From: Oscillospiraceae bacterium
GTDB taxonomy: Bacteria; Bacillota; Clostridia; Oscillospirales; Oscillospiraceae
Assembly: GCA_022800525.1 (NCBI GenBank)
Contig: JAAWQM010000004.1
Coordinates: 1 to 64,000, forward strand
DNA: 64,000 nucleotides
Direction: 5' to 3'
Shown: positions 33,517 to 41,383 of the stretch, one piece after another
Layout: every line of letters starts with the position of its first letter
Numbering within the stretch: the first letter of the stretch is position 1
Translations under genes and position numbers: made by a program
The notes under the pieces: model-generated
Told to the model about the DNA's origin: nothing
Databases searched by the model: none
What the model saw: only the letters and a program-made list of their open reading frames with translations

Positions 33517-35274
33517 TTATTTCCGCTCCTTGCTGTCCACTTCCTGGCGCAGCATGGCGGAGAACGCCTCCTGGCTCATTGCGCCCAGGTCCTCTCCGGC
33601 CCGGGTGCGGGGGGAGACGGTCAGCGCGTCCATATCCCGGTCGCCCACCACCAGCATATAGGGGACCTTCTCCAGTGTGGCCTCGCGGATCTTCTTGCCG
33701 ATTTTCTCATTGCGGCTGTCCACCTCCACCCGGAAGCCCTGGGCATCCAGATTTTCCGCCACATCCGCAGCGTACTGCACCGCCCGGTCCGTTACCGGCA
33801 GCACCTTCACCTGCACGGGACTGAGCCACGTGGGGAACGCGCCCGCAAAGTGCTCGGTGATGACGCCGATGAACCGCTCAATGGAACCCAGCAGGGCGCG
33901 GTGGATCATAATGGGGCGGTGCTTCTCGCCGTCCTCGCCCACATACTCCAGCTCGAACCGCTCCGGCATCTGCATATCCAGCTGGATGGTGCCGCACTGC
34001 CATGTGCGGCCCAGGGAGTCGGAGAGATGGAAGTCCAGCTTGGGGCCGTAGAACGCGCCGTCGCCGGGGTTGAGCTGGAAGTCCTTGCCCAGCTCAGTCA
34101 TGGCGGCCTGGAGGGTGCTCTCGGCAAAGCGCCAGACCTCCTCGTCGCCCATGTGGTCCTCGGGCATGGTGCTCAGCTCGATCTGATAGGTCAGGCCAAA
34201 GGTGGAATACATCTCGTCAAAGAGCCTGACCACACTCTTGATCTCGTCCTTCATCTGGTCCGGCGTCATGAAGATATGGGCGTCGTCCTGGGTGAAGCAG
34301 CGCACGCGGAACAGGCCATGGAGCGCGCCGCTCATCTCATGGCGGTGGACCAGGCCCAGCTCCGCCACCCGCAGAGGCAGGTCGCGGTAGGAGTGGGGCT
34401 CGTTCTTATAGACCAGCATCCCGCCGGGGCAGTTCATGGGCTTGACCGCGTAATCCTCGCCGTCAATGACGGTGGTGTACATATTGTCCTTGTAGTGGTC
34501 CCAGTGGCCGGACTGGTGCCACAGGTGCTGGTTGAGGATGATGGGCGTGGCGATCTCCACGTAGCCGTACCGCTTGTGGCACTGGCGCCAGTAATCCAGC
34601 AGCGTGTTTTTCAGCACCATGCCCTTGGGCAGGAAGAAGGGAAAGCCGGGGCCTTCCTCGCTCATCATGAACAGGCCCAGCTCCCTGCCCAGCTTGCGGT
34701 GATCGCGCTTTTTGGCTTCCTCAATGCGCTGGAGGTACTCGTCCAGCTCGTCCTTCTTGGGGAAAGCCACGCCGTAAATGCGCTGGAGGGTCTGGCGGTT
34801 GGAGTCGCCGCGCCAGTAGGCGGCGTTGCAGGCGGTGAGCTTGATGGCGTTGCCCTTGATCCGCCCGGTGGAGTCCACGTGGGGACCGGCGCACAGATCG
34901 GTGAATTCGCCCTGCTGATAGAAGGAGATGACCGCGTCCTCGGGCAGGTCGTTGATAAGCTCCACCTTGTACGGCTCGCCCTTTTCCTCCATGAACCGGA
35001 TGGCTTCCTCGCGGGGCAGCTCGAAGCGCTCCAGCTTCAGCTTTTCCTTGCAGATTTTCCGCATTTCCGCCTCCAGCTCCGCAAGCTCTGTCTCGGAGAA
35101 GGGCTGGGGGGTGTCGAAGTCGTAGTAAAAGCCGTTGTCGATGCTGGGGCCGATGGCCAGCTTCACCTCCGGGTGCAGGCGCTTCATGGCCTGGGCCAGG
35201 ACGTGGGAGCAGGTGTGCCAGTAGGTCTTGCGGTAGGTCTCGTTTTCAAAGGTATACAGGTTTTCTTCGCTCAT
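33517..35274 (-). CDS. thrS: Threonyl-tRNA synthetase (lacking the N-terminal TGS domain)
   Basis: 585 residues, starting at 35274 behind GGAAAGGAGCG. The longer open frame upstream is the T-box leader. It charges tRNA-Thr. The protein begins directly in the editing domain (WHTCSHVLAQA and DLCAGPHVDST, the HxxxH/CxxxH zinc site), so the about 60-residue TGS domain of E. coli-type ThrS is absent. Class II motifs follow: PMNCPGGMLVY, RVAELGLVHRHEMSGALHGLFRVRCFTQDDAHIF and HRALLGSIERFIGVITEHFAG, then the anticodon-binding domain. Expression is controlled by the leader. Confidence 0.96.
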   Translation of the reverse strand: MSEENLYTFENETYRKTYWHTCSHVLAQAMKRLHPEVKLAIGPSIDNGFYYDFDTPQPFSETELAELEAEMRKICKEKLKLERFELPREEAIRFMEEKGEPYKVELINDLPEDAVISFYQQGEFTDLCAGPHVDSTGRIKGNAIKLTACNAAYWRGDSNRQTLQRIYGVAFPKKDELDEYLQRIEEAKKRDHRKLGRELGLFMMSEEGPGFPFFLPKGMVLKNTLLDYWRQCHKRYGYVEIATPIILNQHLWHQSGHWDHYKDNMYTTVIDGEDYAVKPMNCPGGMLVYKNEPHSYRDLPLRVAELGLVHRHEMSGALHGLFRVRCFTQDDAHIFMTPDQMKDEIKSVVRLFDEMYSTFGLTYQIELSTMPEDHMGDEEVWRFAESTLQAAMTELGKDFQLNPGDGAFYGPKLDFHLSDSLGRTWQCGTIQLDMQMPERFELEYVGEDGEKHRPIMIHRALLGSIERFIGVITEHFAGAFPTWLSPVQVKVLPVTDRAVQYAADVAENLDAQGFRVEVDSRNEKIGKKIREATLEKVPYMLVVGDRDMDALTVSPRTRAGEDLGAMSQEAFSAMLRQEVDSKERK

Positions 35275-35299
35275 GGGAATACGCTCCTTTCCAAAATGG

Positions 35300-35556
35300 G
35301 GCAAAAAAACTTCACCCCTGTCGAATCTCAGGGGTGAAGCTGAAAAACTCCACGGTTCCACCCTGCTTACAGTCCGCCTGCGCGGGCTGTCGCTTTGCGT
35401 CCCTCTGTAACGGGAGGGGCCCGTCCCGGTCGTCCCGGGCGGCTCCGGAGTGGTGGCCATGCCGGCGGCGGTCCGCAGGGATCTCACAGCAAACAATCCC
35501 CTCTCTGAGCGGCGTCCAGCGGCGGCGTCTCCTTCATTGCCAGTTTATTATTTGTC
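35300..35556 (-). promoter_or_regulatory. T-box riboswitch leader of thrS
   Basis: On the minus strand the T-box sequence AGGGTGGAACCGTGGAG (complement of 35349-35365) is followed by the terminator CTTCACCCCT/AGGGGTGAAG (35310-35339) and seven T. Upstream, about 190 nt can form stem I; ACC within CATGGCCACCACTCC is the candidate Thr specifier. Uncharged tRNA-Thr should pair with the T-box and stop the terminator forming. Confidence 0.92.
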
Positions 35557-35585
35557 AATATAGCACTTGCGGCAGCTGTTGTCAA
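35557..35585 (-). promoter_or_regulatory. Promoter of the thrS T-box transcript
   Basis: Minus strand: TTGACA (35585-35580), 17-bp spacer, TATATT (35562-35557), just upstream of the leader. Confidence 0.85.
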
Positions 35586-35752
35586 CTGTTTTCTTTTTCC
35601 GAGCAGGGATAAGGGACAAAAAAAGCAGATACCTCCAGCTCACGGAAGCTGTATGCTCATTTAGAGCTGACAATAATTTCCACAGGAACATTCCGGCAGG
35701 AAACCTCCCGGCTCCCGGCATCCTTTTTGTACAATTTTTTCTGATTTGCACC

Positions 35753-35781
35753 TTGCGCAACAGTTTCGGGAATGTTATAGT
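35753..35781 (+). promoter_or_regulatory. Promoter of the antiporter gene
   Basis: TTGCGC (35753-35758), 17-bp spacer, TATAGT (35776-35781), 46 bases before the ATG. Confidence 0.55.
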
Positions 35782-35826
35782 ACATTCCGTTCCAACAAAC
35801 AATCAGAGAAGCGACGAGGTGCCACT

Positions 35827-37116
35827 ATGGAAACATTGATCCAACTATCCGTCTGTCTGGTGGGCGGACTGCTGATGAGCCGCGCGGCCAAAAAGCTGAA
35901 CCTGCCCGCCGTTACCGCCTACCTGATCGCGGGGCTGCTGCTGGGCCCCTACTGCATCGGGGCGCTGAACTTCTACAACCTGGGCTTCAACACCCCGGAG
36001 GAGGTCTCCTCCCTGGATCTGTTCTCCCAGGTCGCCTTGGGCTTCATCGCCTTCACCATCGGCAATGAGTTCCGCCTGGAGCAGCTCAAGCACATGGGCA
36101 AGCAGGCCATCACCGTGGGCGTTCTGCAGGCGGTGGTCACCACCATCCTTGTGGACATTGCCCTGGTCGTCCTGCATTTCATCAACCCCGCCCTGATCTC
36201 CCTTTCCTCCGCCATCACTCTGGGCGCCATCGCTGCGGCTACCGCCCCGGCGGCCACCCTCATGGTGGTGCGCCAGTACAAGGCCGACGGCCCCCTGACC
36301 AAACTGCTGCTGCTGGTGGTGGCCATCGACGACGCGGTGGGACTGGTGCTGTTCTCCGCCTCCTTCGGCGTGGCCTCCGCCCTGGAGAGCGGCGCGGTCA
36401 GCATTGTCACCATCCTGGTGGAGCCGCTGGTGGAGATTGTCCTGTCCCTGGTCCTGGGCGGCGTGGCCGGATGGATTCTGTACCGGGTGGAGAAGTACTT
36501 CTACTCCCGCAGCAAGCGTCTGAGCATCTCCATCGGCTTTGTGCTGCTGACGGTGGGCCTGTCCATGGCAGAATTCGAGGTGGGCGGCGTCCGCTGCGGG
36601 TTCAGCCTGCTGCTGGTGTGCATGATGACGGGCACCGTGTTCTGCAATATCTGCGATTTCTCCGAGGAGCTGATGAGCCGCGTGGACGGCTGGACCGCGC
36701 CGCTGTTCGTGCTGTTCTTTGTGCTGTCCGGCGCGGAGCTGAACCTGAAAATTCTGTCCAATCCGCTGGTGCTGCTGGTGGGTGTGGTGTATATCATCTT
36801 CCGATCCCTGGGCAAGTACCTGGGCGCTTACAGCAGCTGCGCCATGACCGGATGCAGCGACACCATCCGGAAGCATCTGGGCATTACCCTGCTGCCCCAG
36901 GCGGGCGTGGCGCTGGGGATGGCGCTGACGGCCCAGCAGCTGTCGGACGGCGAGATCGTGCGCAGCGTGGTGCTGTTCTCGGTGCTGGTATATGAGCTGG
37001 TGGGTCCGACGCTGACCAAGCGCGCCCTCATCGCCGCAGGCGAGATTCAGGTGGAGGGCCGCACCAACGCCAGAAAGAAGAACACCCCCGCCAATCCCCT
37101 GCGTCTGGACAAGTGA
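35827..37116 (+). CDS. CPA2-type cation:proton antiporter
   Basis: 429 residues; ATG 35827 follows AGCGACGAGGTGCCACT. The in-frame extension to 35746 crosses the promoter and is rejected. About 12 helices. The fold markers are LPAVTAYLIAGLLLGP (helix 2), GFIAFTIGNEF (helix 4) and LLVVAIDDAVGLVLF, with the Asp-Asp ion-binding pair of Na+/H+ exchanger proteins near residue 165. No C-terminal TrkA-N domain, unlike KefB. Na+ or K+ exchange for protons is likely; the ion is not determinable. Confidence 0.88.
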   Translation: METLIQLSVCLVGGLLMSRAAKKLNLPAVTAYLIAGLLLGPYCIGALNFYNLGFNTPEEVSSLDLFSQVALGFIAFTIGNEFRLEQLKHMGKQAITVGVLQAVVTTILVDIALVVLHFINPALISLSSAITLGAIAAATAPAATLMVVRQYKADGPLTKLLLLVVAIDDAVGLVLFSASFGVASALESGAVSIVTILVEPLVEIVLSLVLGGVAGWILYRVEKYFYSRSKRLSISIGFVLLTVGLSMAEFEVGGVRCGFSLLLVCMMTGTVFCNICDFSEELMSRVDGWTAPLFVLFFVLSGAELNLKILSNPLVLLVGVVYIIFRSLGKYLGAYSSCAMTGCSDTIRKHLGITLLPQAGVALGMALTAQQLSDGEIVRSVVLFSVLVYELVGPTLTKRALIAAGEIQVEGRTNARKKNTPANPLRLDK

Positions 37117-37117
37117 T

Positions 37118-37160
37118 ACTTTTTCTTGAAAGAAAAAGTATCAGAAAGAACTTTAAACTC
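37118..37160. repeat. ACTTTTTCTT repeat copy
   Basis: GATACTTTTTCTT/AAGAAAAAGTATC hairpin followed by AGAAAGAACTTT; related to the copies at 461-524 and 50404-50478. It starts 1 base after the antiporter stop and may also act as a terminator. Confidence 0.5.
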
Positions 37161-37240
37161 GCTCTGAACACACCTGCGATTCCAGGATTGCCGCACGGTG
37201 ACGGTATTGCATTTTTAATCCAGAAATCGTATGACGATGG

Positions 37241-37275
37241 AAGCCCCCGCCCGGAACCCCGGGCGGGGGCTTTTG
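37241..37275 (+). terminator. Terminator between convergent antiporter and kinase genes
   Basis: AGCCCCCGCCC (37242-37252) pairs perfectly with GGGCGGGGGCT (37261-37271), followed by TTTTGCT. Confidence 0.85.
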
Positions 37276-37833
37276 CTACAGATCGAAATAATCCTTGATT
37301 CGTTTTGCTGCCTCTGCAGGGGACAGATTCGTGTTGTCGATCCGCAGATAATTGTCAAAGGGGATCTCGCCTTCATGGCTCTCCATGCGGTGTTCGCCGT
37401 CGTCATGGAGCAGCCGCCGGCCGGAGGCGTCCAGGTCCCGCTTGGATGCCTTGTTCTTCAGCCTGTTCTCCGTGGCGTTTCGCTCCAGGCGGACCGCCTG
37501 GGGTGCAACAAGCTCTACGTAATAGAATACGGTATCCGGGTCCCTCTGCCGGAAAATGTCCTTCACATGCTCCACATATTCCCAGTCCGAGCGCATGTCG
37601 AAGGCCCACATCATGGTGAAGATCATCCCATACTGGCCGGAGGCGGCGAATTCCTCGAAGACAACGTCCCGCAGCCGCTGGATGACCCGCCCGTCGAAGC
37701 CGCCGAATATCTCAAGAACAGGCTCGATGGTCATGTGGTTGTGAAACAGCCGCAGCGGCGTGATCTTCATCAGCTCCTGGCCCACCGTCATCTTTCCGAC
37801 AGCGGCGTTCCCGGTCAAAAACATCAATTTCAT
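37276..37833 (-). CDS. Small P-loop kinase-like ATPase
   Basis: 185 residues; the start at 37833 follows CAGGAGCCGCAT. The Walker A is FLTGNAAVGKMTVGQEL (about 5-20), followed by HNHMTIEPV. The rest resembles the adenylate/shikimate-kinase fold, with a lid-like basic stretch (RLERNATENRLKNKASKRDL). No partner gene identifies the substrate. The EFR1 gene lies 22 bp upstream in the same orientation, so they may be cotranscribed. Confidence 0.8.
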   Translation of the reverse strand: MKLMFLTGNAAVGKMTVGQELMKITPLRLFHNHMTIEPVLEIFGGFDGRVIQRLRDVVFEEFAASGQYGMIFTMMWAFDMRSDWEYVEHVKDIFRQRDPDTVFYYVELVAPQAVRLERNATENRLKNKASKRDLDASGRRLLHDDGEHRMESHEGEIPFDNYLRIDNTNLSPAEAAKRIKDYFDL

Positions 37834-37855
37834 ATGCGGCTCCTGATGCGCGGTC

Positions 37856-38623
37856 TCACGGCTCCACCCTGGGGTTATAGTAGCGTCCCTGGTCCTCAGT
37901 TGGCTTTTTCCAGTGGATGGCCTGGGCGGGGCAGCGGTGCAGGCATCCCAGGCACTGGACGCATTTGGGCTTGACCCAGGCGGGCTTCCCTCCCGCGATG
38001 GCGATGGCCCCGCAGGGGCACACCTCCTGGCACAGCCCGCAGCCGATGCAGTGTTCCGTGACCACAAACGGCTTGGTGGACCGGCCCTTGTTGTAGAAGG
38101 GATACATCATGGAGGTCTGGGCCGCCGGAGCGGGTCCGTGGCAACGGCTGTAGTCGCCTGCGCCCCTGGCGCGGATGGCACGGGCAGCGTCGTCGATGGT
38201 CTCCTCCGCCGCGTCCAGGATGCGGGCGGTCTCCTCCGCGTCCGGGATGCGGAAGGCGGGGATATAGTTGTCCACCATCTGGACGCCGAACTGGGCGGAG
38301 AGGGCGAGGCCCTTCTTCTTCAGGGCCTTGTTCAGCTGGCCCGCCGCATCTCCGGTCCAGTTGCCGCAGGTGAACACCGCATAAATATACTGACCGCAGT
38401 ACCCCGTCAGCTCCAGCTTCTCCAGAAAGAAATTCAGGATGCTGGGCAGGCCCTGGAAGTAGACAGGGACCACGAAGCCGATACGGGATTCCCTGGACAC
38501 GTCGTAGCGGTACCGGCGGGCGCGGATGGCGTCCCGCAGGGAGATGAGGTGGTCCTCCGAGACGGAGGCGATCCGCTCCGCCGCATATTTGCTGTTGCCG
38601 GTGGCTGAGAAATAGAATATCAT
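37856..38623 (-). CDS. EFR1-type ferrodoxin: flavodoxin-like domain plus 2x[4Fe-4S]
   Basis: 255 residues, starting at 38623 behind AGGAGAAACCCCTCA. The N-terminus MIFYFSATGNSKYAAERIA is the FMN phosphate loop of flavodoxin-like proteins (about 1-150). The C-terminus has two four-cysteine clusters, CIGCGLCQEVCPCGA and CVQCLGCLHRCPAQA (about 190-240). This EFR1 arrangement is common in anaerobes and probably passes electrons between ferredoxin-type partners. No dedicated partner gene is adjacent. Confidence 0.9.
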   Translation of the reverse strand: MIFYFSATGNSKYAAERIASVSEDHLISLRDAIRARRYRYDVSRESRIGFVVPVYFQGLPSILNFFLEKLELTGYCGQYIYAVFTCGNWTGDAAGQLNKALKKKGLALSAQFGVQMVDNYIPAFRIPDAEETARILDAAEETIDDAARAIRARGAGDYSRCHGPAPAAQTSMMYPFYNKGRSTKPFVVTEHCIGCGLCQEVCPCGAIAIAGGKPAWVKPKCVQCLGCLHRCPAQAIHWKKPTEDQGRYYNPRVEP

Positions 38624-38676
38624 TGAGGGGTTTCTCCTTGTTGATTGTTGGTGGGGCGGCTTCCGCCGGAACGGAA

Positions 38677-39612
38677 TCAGATCCCCCACAGGTTGTCCGG
38701 GTACAGGCCCTGCGCGGTCTTCTCCCGGAGGGCCTGCACCACGGCAGGCTTGTCCTCCCGGTGGGTGACGCCGAACCACTTCTCCCCGCTGGACAGCGCC
38801 CGTACCTGGGCGCGGCCCCGGGTGAGCATATCTTCGATGACCAGGGGGATCTGGACCTCGCCCTTATTGGGGTTCTCCTCCAGCGCCCGCCGCAGCAGCT
38901 TGGGGAAGCGGGCCTCCGCCTCCTTCATGAAGCTGTGCTGGAAGCCCCAGAAGTTCATGGACACCAGCGTGTCCCCCGGCAGGTGGGTCCAGGTTTCCCC
39001 GCCGTCCAGGGAGAAGCGTCCGCCGCCCTCTCCGTCCTTCTCGATGCCCAGCCGCTCGTCAATGCTCTCCAGCAGTCCGTCCCGGTTGGTCCGGCACACG
39101 CCCCGGTTCACCCCGCCGTGGTCGGTCAGGGTCTTGCCCAGGTGGTAGCCCACCATGGCGTACTGGAAGCAGTCGGGACGGTCGGTGTGATGGAGCAGGT
39201 AGTCGTAGATGACCCGGAAGGCCTCCGGGCCGTAGTAGTCGTCGGCGTTGATGACGGCGAAGGAGCCCTTGACCAGATGCCGCGCGGACAGCACGGCGTG
39301 GGTGGTGCCCAGGGGCTTGGTCCGGCCCAGCGGAAGCTGGGCAAGGCCCATCAGGTCGTCCATGGACTGGAAGGCGTAGCGCACCTCCATGCCCCGCTCC
39401 ACCCGCGTGCCCACGGTCTCCCTGAAATCAGCCTCCAGGTCCTTTTTGATGACGAAAATGACGGTTTCGAACCCGGCTCGCCTGGCGTCGTAAATCGAAT
39501 AATCAATGAGGCACTGCCCATAGCTGCCCATGCTGTCCATCTGCTTGAGCCCGCCGCCGCCGTAGCGGCTGCCCAGTCCTGCGGCCAGGACGACCAGAAC
39601 AGGTTTTTCCAT
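38677..39612 (-). CDS. Sugar-phosphate nucleotidyltransferase family protein
   Basis: 311 residues; the start at 39612 follows AAAATGGAGGAAATGGGAC. The N-terminal signature LVVLAAGLGSRYGGGGLKQM is the NTP-binding loop of GlmU/RfbA-like nucleotidyltransferases. FAVINADDYYG (about residue 115) gives the metal-binding Asp. There is no hexapeptide acyltransferase tail. It should couple an NTP with a sugar- or choline-phosphate-like substrate; the identity is unknown. It has its own promoter and a long hairpin in the untranslated leader. Confidence 0.85.
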   Translation of the reverse strand: MEKPVLVVLAAGLGSRYGGGGLKQMDSMGSYGQCLIDYSIYDARRAGFETVIFVIKKDLEADFRETVGTRVERGMEVRYAFQSMDDLMGLAQLPLGRTKPLGTTHAVLSARHLVKGSFAVINADDYYGPEAFRVIYDYLLHHTDRPDCFQYAMVGYHLGKTLTDHGGVNRGVCRTNRDGLLESIDERLGIEKDGEGGGRFSLDGGETWTHLPGDTLVSMNFWGFQHSFMKEAEARFPKLLRRALEENPNKGEVQIPLVIEDMLTRGRAQVRALSSGEKWFGVTHREDKPAVVQALREKTAQGLYPDNLWGI

Positions 39613-39663
39613 GTCCCATTTCCTCCATTTTATATGATTGAGCGCATAAAAATTTCGTGGGCA

Positions 39664-39689
39664 ACGGGCCGCCGCCTCCGGCGGCCCGT
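39664..39689 (-). promoter_or_regulatory. Strong hairpin in the nucleotidyltransferase 5' leader
   Basis: ACGGGCCGCCG (39664-39674) with CGGCGGCCCGT (39679-39689). It lies between the promoter (39705-39733) and the start codon, and downstream of the ModE-like gene. It could terminate the upstream operon or attenuate this one. In the minus direction it is followed by TGCCCACGAAATTTTTAT. Confidence 0.5.
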
Positions 39690-39704
39690 CTCCTTTCTGC
39701 ACAA

Positions 39705-39733
39705 AGTATACCATACCGGCCTGGGAAAGTAAA
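39705..39733 (-). promoter_or_regulatory. Promoter of the nucleotidyltransferase gene
   Basis: Minus strand: TTTACT (39733-39728), 17-bp spacer, TATACT (39710-39705). Confidence 0.65.
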
Positions 39734-39759
39734 TGAAAAGCGGTCAGCTTAACGGAAAA

Positions 39760-40128
39760 TTAACAAGCGTGATCCTCCTCCGGAGAAATGAACTCCTGAA
39801 AATATTGGGGGAAGAGCCGGGCGGCGGTCTCCTTCAGCTCCGCTTCGAAGGCATCGAAGGCGTCCAGCATCCGCTGGCCCTCCCCGGTAAGCGCCGCGCC
39901 GCCGCCGCCCCGGCCCCCGACGGTGGAGCGGACCAGCTTCATGTCCAGCTCCCGCTCCGCCGTGCGCAGGATGCTCCACGCCTTGGAGTAGGCCATGTCC
40001 ATATCCATAGCCGCCGCCCGCAGGGAGCGGAGGGTCCGCACCCGCCGCAGCAGCATGGCGACGCCGGGACCGAAGCACTTTTTGTCCGTGTAGAGGCGCA
40101 CGGTCAGCGCCGGGTGGAGCCTGTCCAT
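39760..40128 (-). CDS. ModE N-terminal-like winged-helix regulator
   Basis: 122 residues from ATG 40128. The start overlaps the upstream stop (TGATG), indicating coupling. It matches the LysR-like winged helix of ModE: GPGVAMLLRRVRTLRSLRAAAMDMDMAYSKAWSILRTAERELDMKLV, then GGRGGGGAALTGEGQRML, an obvious wing. No molybdate-binding TOBE domain follows, so it is the one-domain form. Such proteins regulate molybdate uptake or molybdoenzyme genes, but no molybdate genes are in the window. Confidence 0.85.
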   Translation of the reverse strand: MDRLHPALTVRLYTDKKCFGPGVAMLLRRVRTLRSLRAAAMDMDMAYSKAWSILRTAERELDMKLVRSTVGGRGGGGAALTGEGQRMLDAFDAFEAELKETAARLFPQYFQEFISPEEDHAC

Positions 40129-40991
40129 CACCGCTCCCTCTCTCTCAGCAGGCCTCGGGCCATGCCAATCCGTCCTCCGGCGGCCAGACGTTTCTTGGCG
40201 GCCCGCTGAAGGCCCGTGTCCTCCGGCAGCTCCTCCGCGGGGACAGGTCCCGGCTTCCGGAACAGCCAGCGGTAGAACTCTGTGTTGTCCTCCCGGACCA
40301 GGAAGCGGCGGTAGTCCCCGGCGAACCGCCGGATGCCGGACTCCTCCGGCAGCAGCTCGTCCAACGCGGGGGCCAGCAGCCAGCTCCCGCACAGCACGGC
40401 CCTGGGCGGGCCGTTTTTACAGAAGGCGGCCCCCTCCCCGGCGAAGAACCGCCGGGCCTGGGCATAGGAGCCGTCCAGCGCCTCGCGGGTCAGGGTGGCG
40501 TCGGAGGGAATGTGGACATGGAGGACCATGTCCTCCGGGGACAGTCCGGCGGGGGCCGCCCCGGCGGCGGCGTACTCGAACTCCAGCGTTCCCAGCCGGA
40601 ACAGCAGGCATCCGGTCTGCCTCCAGGTCCAGAACCCCCGGTCGAAGGCCCACCGTCCCGTCAGCTCCCGCGTCTCCCGCAGGAAGCGGGGGATGCAGCC
40701 CATGGTGGCCAGGAAAATCTCGCCGGACACGCCGTTCCGGCGGCAGGCATCCCGGGTTTCGCAGGCTGCCGCCAGTACCGCCGCCAGCTGGGACATCCCG
40801 CCGTCCGCCTCCCAGCCGGGCAGCAGGGCCATGGTCTGAGTCCAGGCCGCGCCCGCCGTATCCGGCGCGGCGAGGGCGGCGAGGGGGAGATCCGGCAGGG
40901 TTTCCGCCGCCGCCGCCAGCGGGGGCAGGACCTCCGGCGGGAGGGGCAGCTCCTCCGCCAGAGCCAGGAGGCGTGTGGTGATTTCTGACAT
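40128..40991 (-). CDS. Acyltransferase-domain (NAT_N/GNAT_C-like) protein
   Basis: 287 residues from 40991; the ribosome site is AAAGGATGTGATGCGCGC. It begins with a helical, alanine/leucine-rich domain. A beta-rich C-terminal half follows, with RQTGCLLFRLGTLEFEY, HVHIPSDATLTREALDGSYAQARRFF and LCGSWLLAPALDELLPEESGIRRFAGDYR. This pattern is that of the Firmicutes acyltransferase-domain family (PF18082/PF18164 type) as I recall it. Substrate unknown. Cotranscribed and overlapping with the ModE-like gene. Confidence 0.72.
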   Translation of the reverse strand: MSEITTRLLALAEELPLPPEVLPPLAAAAETLPDLPLAALAAPDTAGAAWTQTMALLPGWEADGGMSQLAAVLAAACETRDACRRNGVSGEIFLATMGCIPRFLRETRELTGRWAFDRGFWTWRQTGCLLFRLGTLEFEYAAAGAAPAGLSPEDMVLHVHIPSDATLTREALDGSYAQARRFFAGEGAAFCKNGPPRAVLCGSWLLAPALDELLPEESGIRRFAGDYRRFLVREDNTEFYRWLFRKPGPVPAEELPEDTGLQRAAKKRLAAGGRIGMARGLLRERER

Positions 40992-41286
40992 GCGCGCATC
41001 ACATCCTTTCCGTTTTCTTCATTGTGCCGTGAAAAGGCAGGATTTGTCAAGAGGAAGTTTTCGCCCAGGAGCCTTCAAATTGCGGAATCCGCGCAGGGAA
41101 AGGGCTCTGCTTCAAAAAATGGATTGAATGATGATAGTGGCGGATATGGTATGATTATAGTTTAAGGATAGGAAAGAGGCGCTGGTACAGTGGGAACCGA
41201 AAGGAAACGCAAAGATACGCAGAAGGCAGTCCTTTATGATTTGCGGCGGGGCGCTTTTCTTCCTTTTACAGAATGTTCACAGAAAA
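40992..41286. other. Intergenic region upstream of clpB
   Basis: About 300 bp between the divergent acyltransferase and clpB genes. Apart from AT-richer stretches (41120-41175), nothing can be assigned. The clpB control elements lie to its right. Confidence 0.4.
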
Positions 41287-41313
41287 TTAGCACTCTATCC
41301 ATGCGAGTGCTAA
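41287..41313 (+). promoter_or_regulatory. CIRCE operator (HrcA-binding site)
   Basis: TTAGCACTC (41287-41295), 9-bp spacer, GAGTGCTAA (41305-41313): an exact match to the CIRCE consensus. HrcA is known to repress class I heat-shock genes through it; here it lies just upstream of the clpB promoter. Confidence 0.95.
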
Positions 41314-41321
41314 TTTTCCTC

Positions 41322-41350
41322 TTTACATTTTGCCTCCGAAGGAGTATCAT
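41322..41350 (+). promoter_or_regulatory. clpB promoter
   Basis: TTTACA (41322-41327), 17-bp spacer, TATCAT (41345-41350), 34 bases before the ATG and immediately after CIRCE. Confidence 0.7.
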
Positions 41351-41383
41351 CTTGAATGAAAAGAAAAAACGGAGGTAGATCAC

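Noticed and set aside
33505..35337. A 610-residue plus-strand frame
   Set aside because: It is the complement of thrS, whose motifs and T-box are unmistakable.
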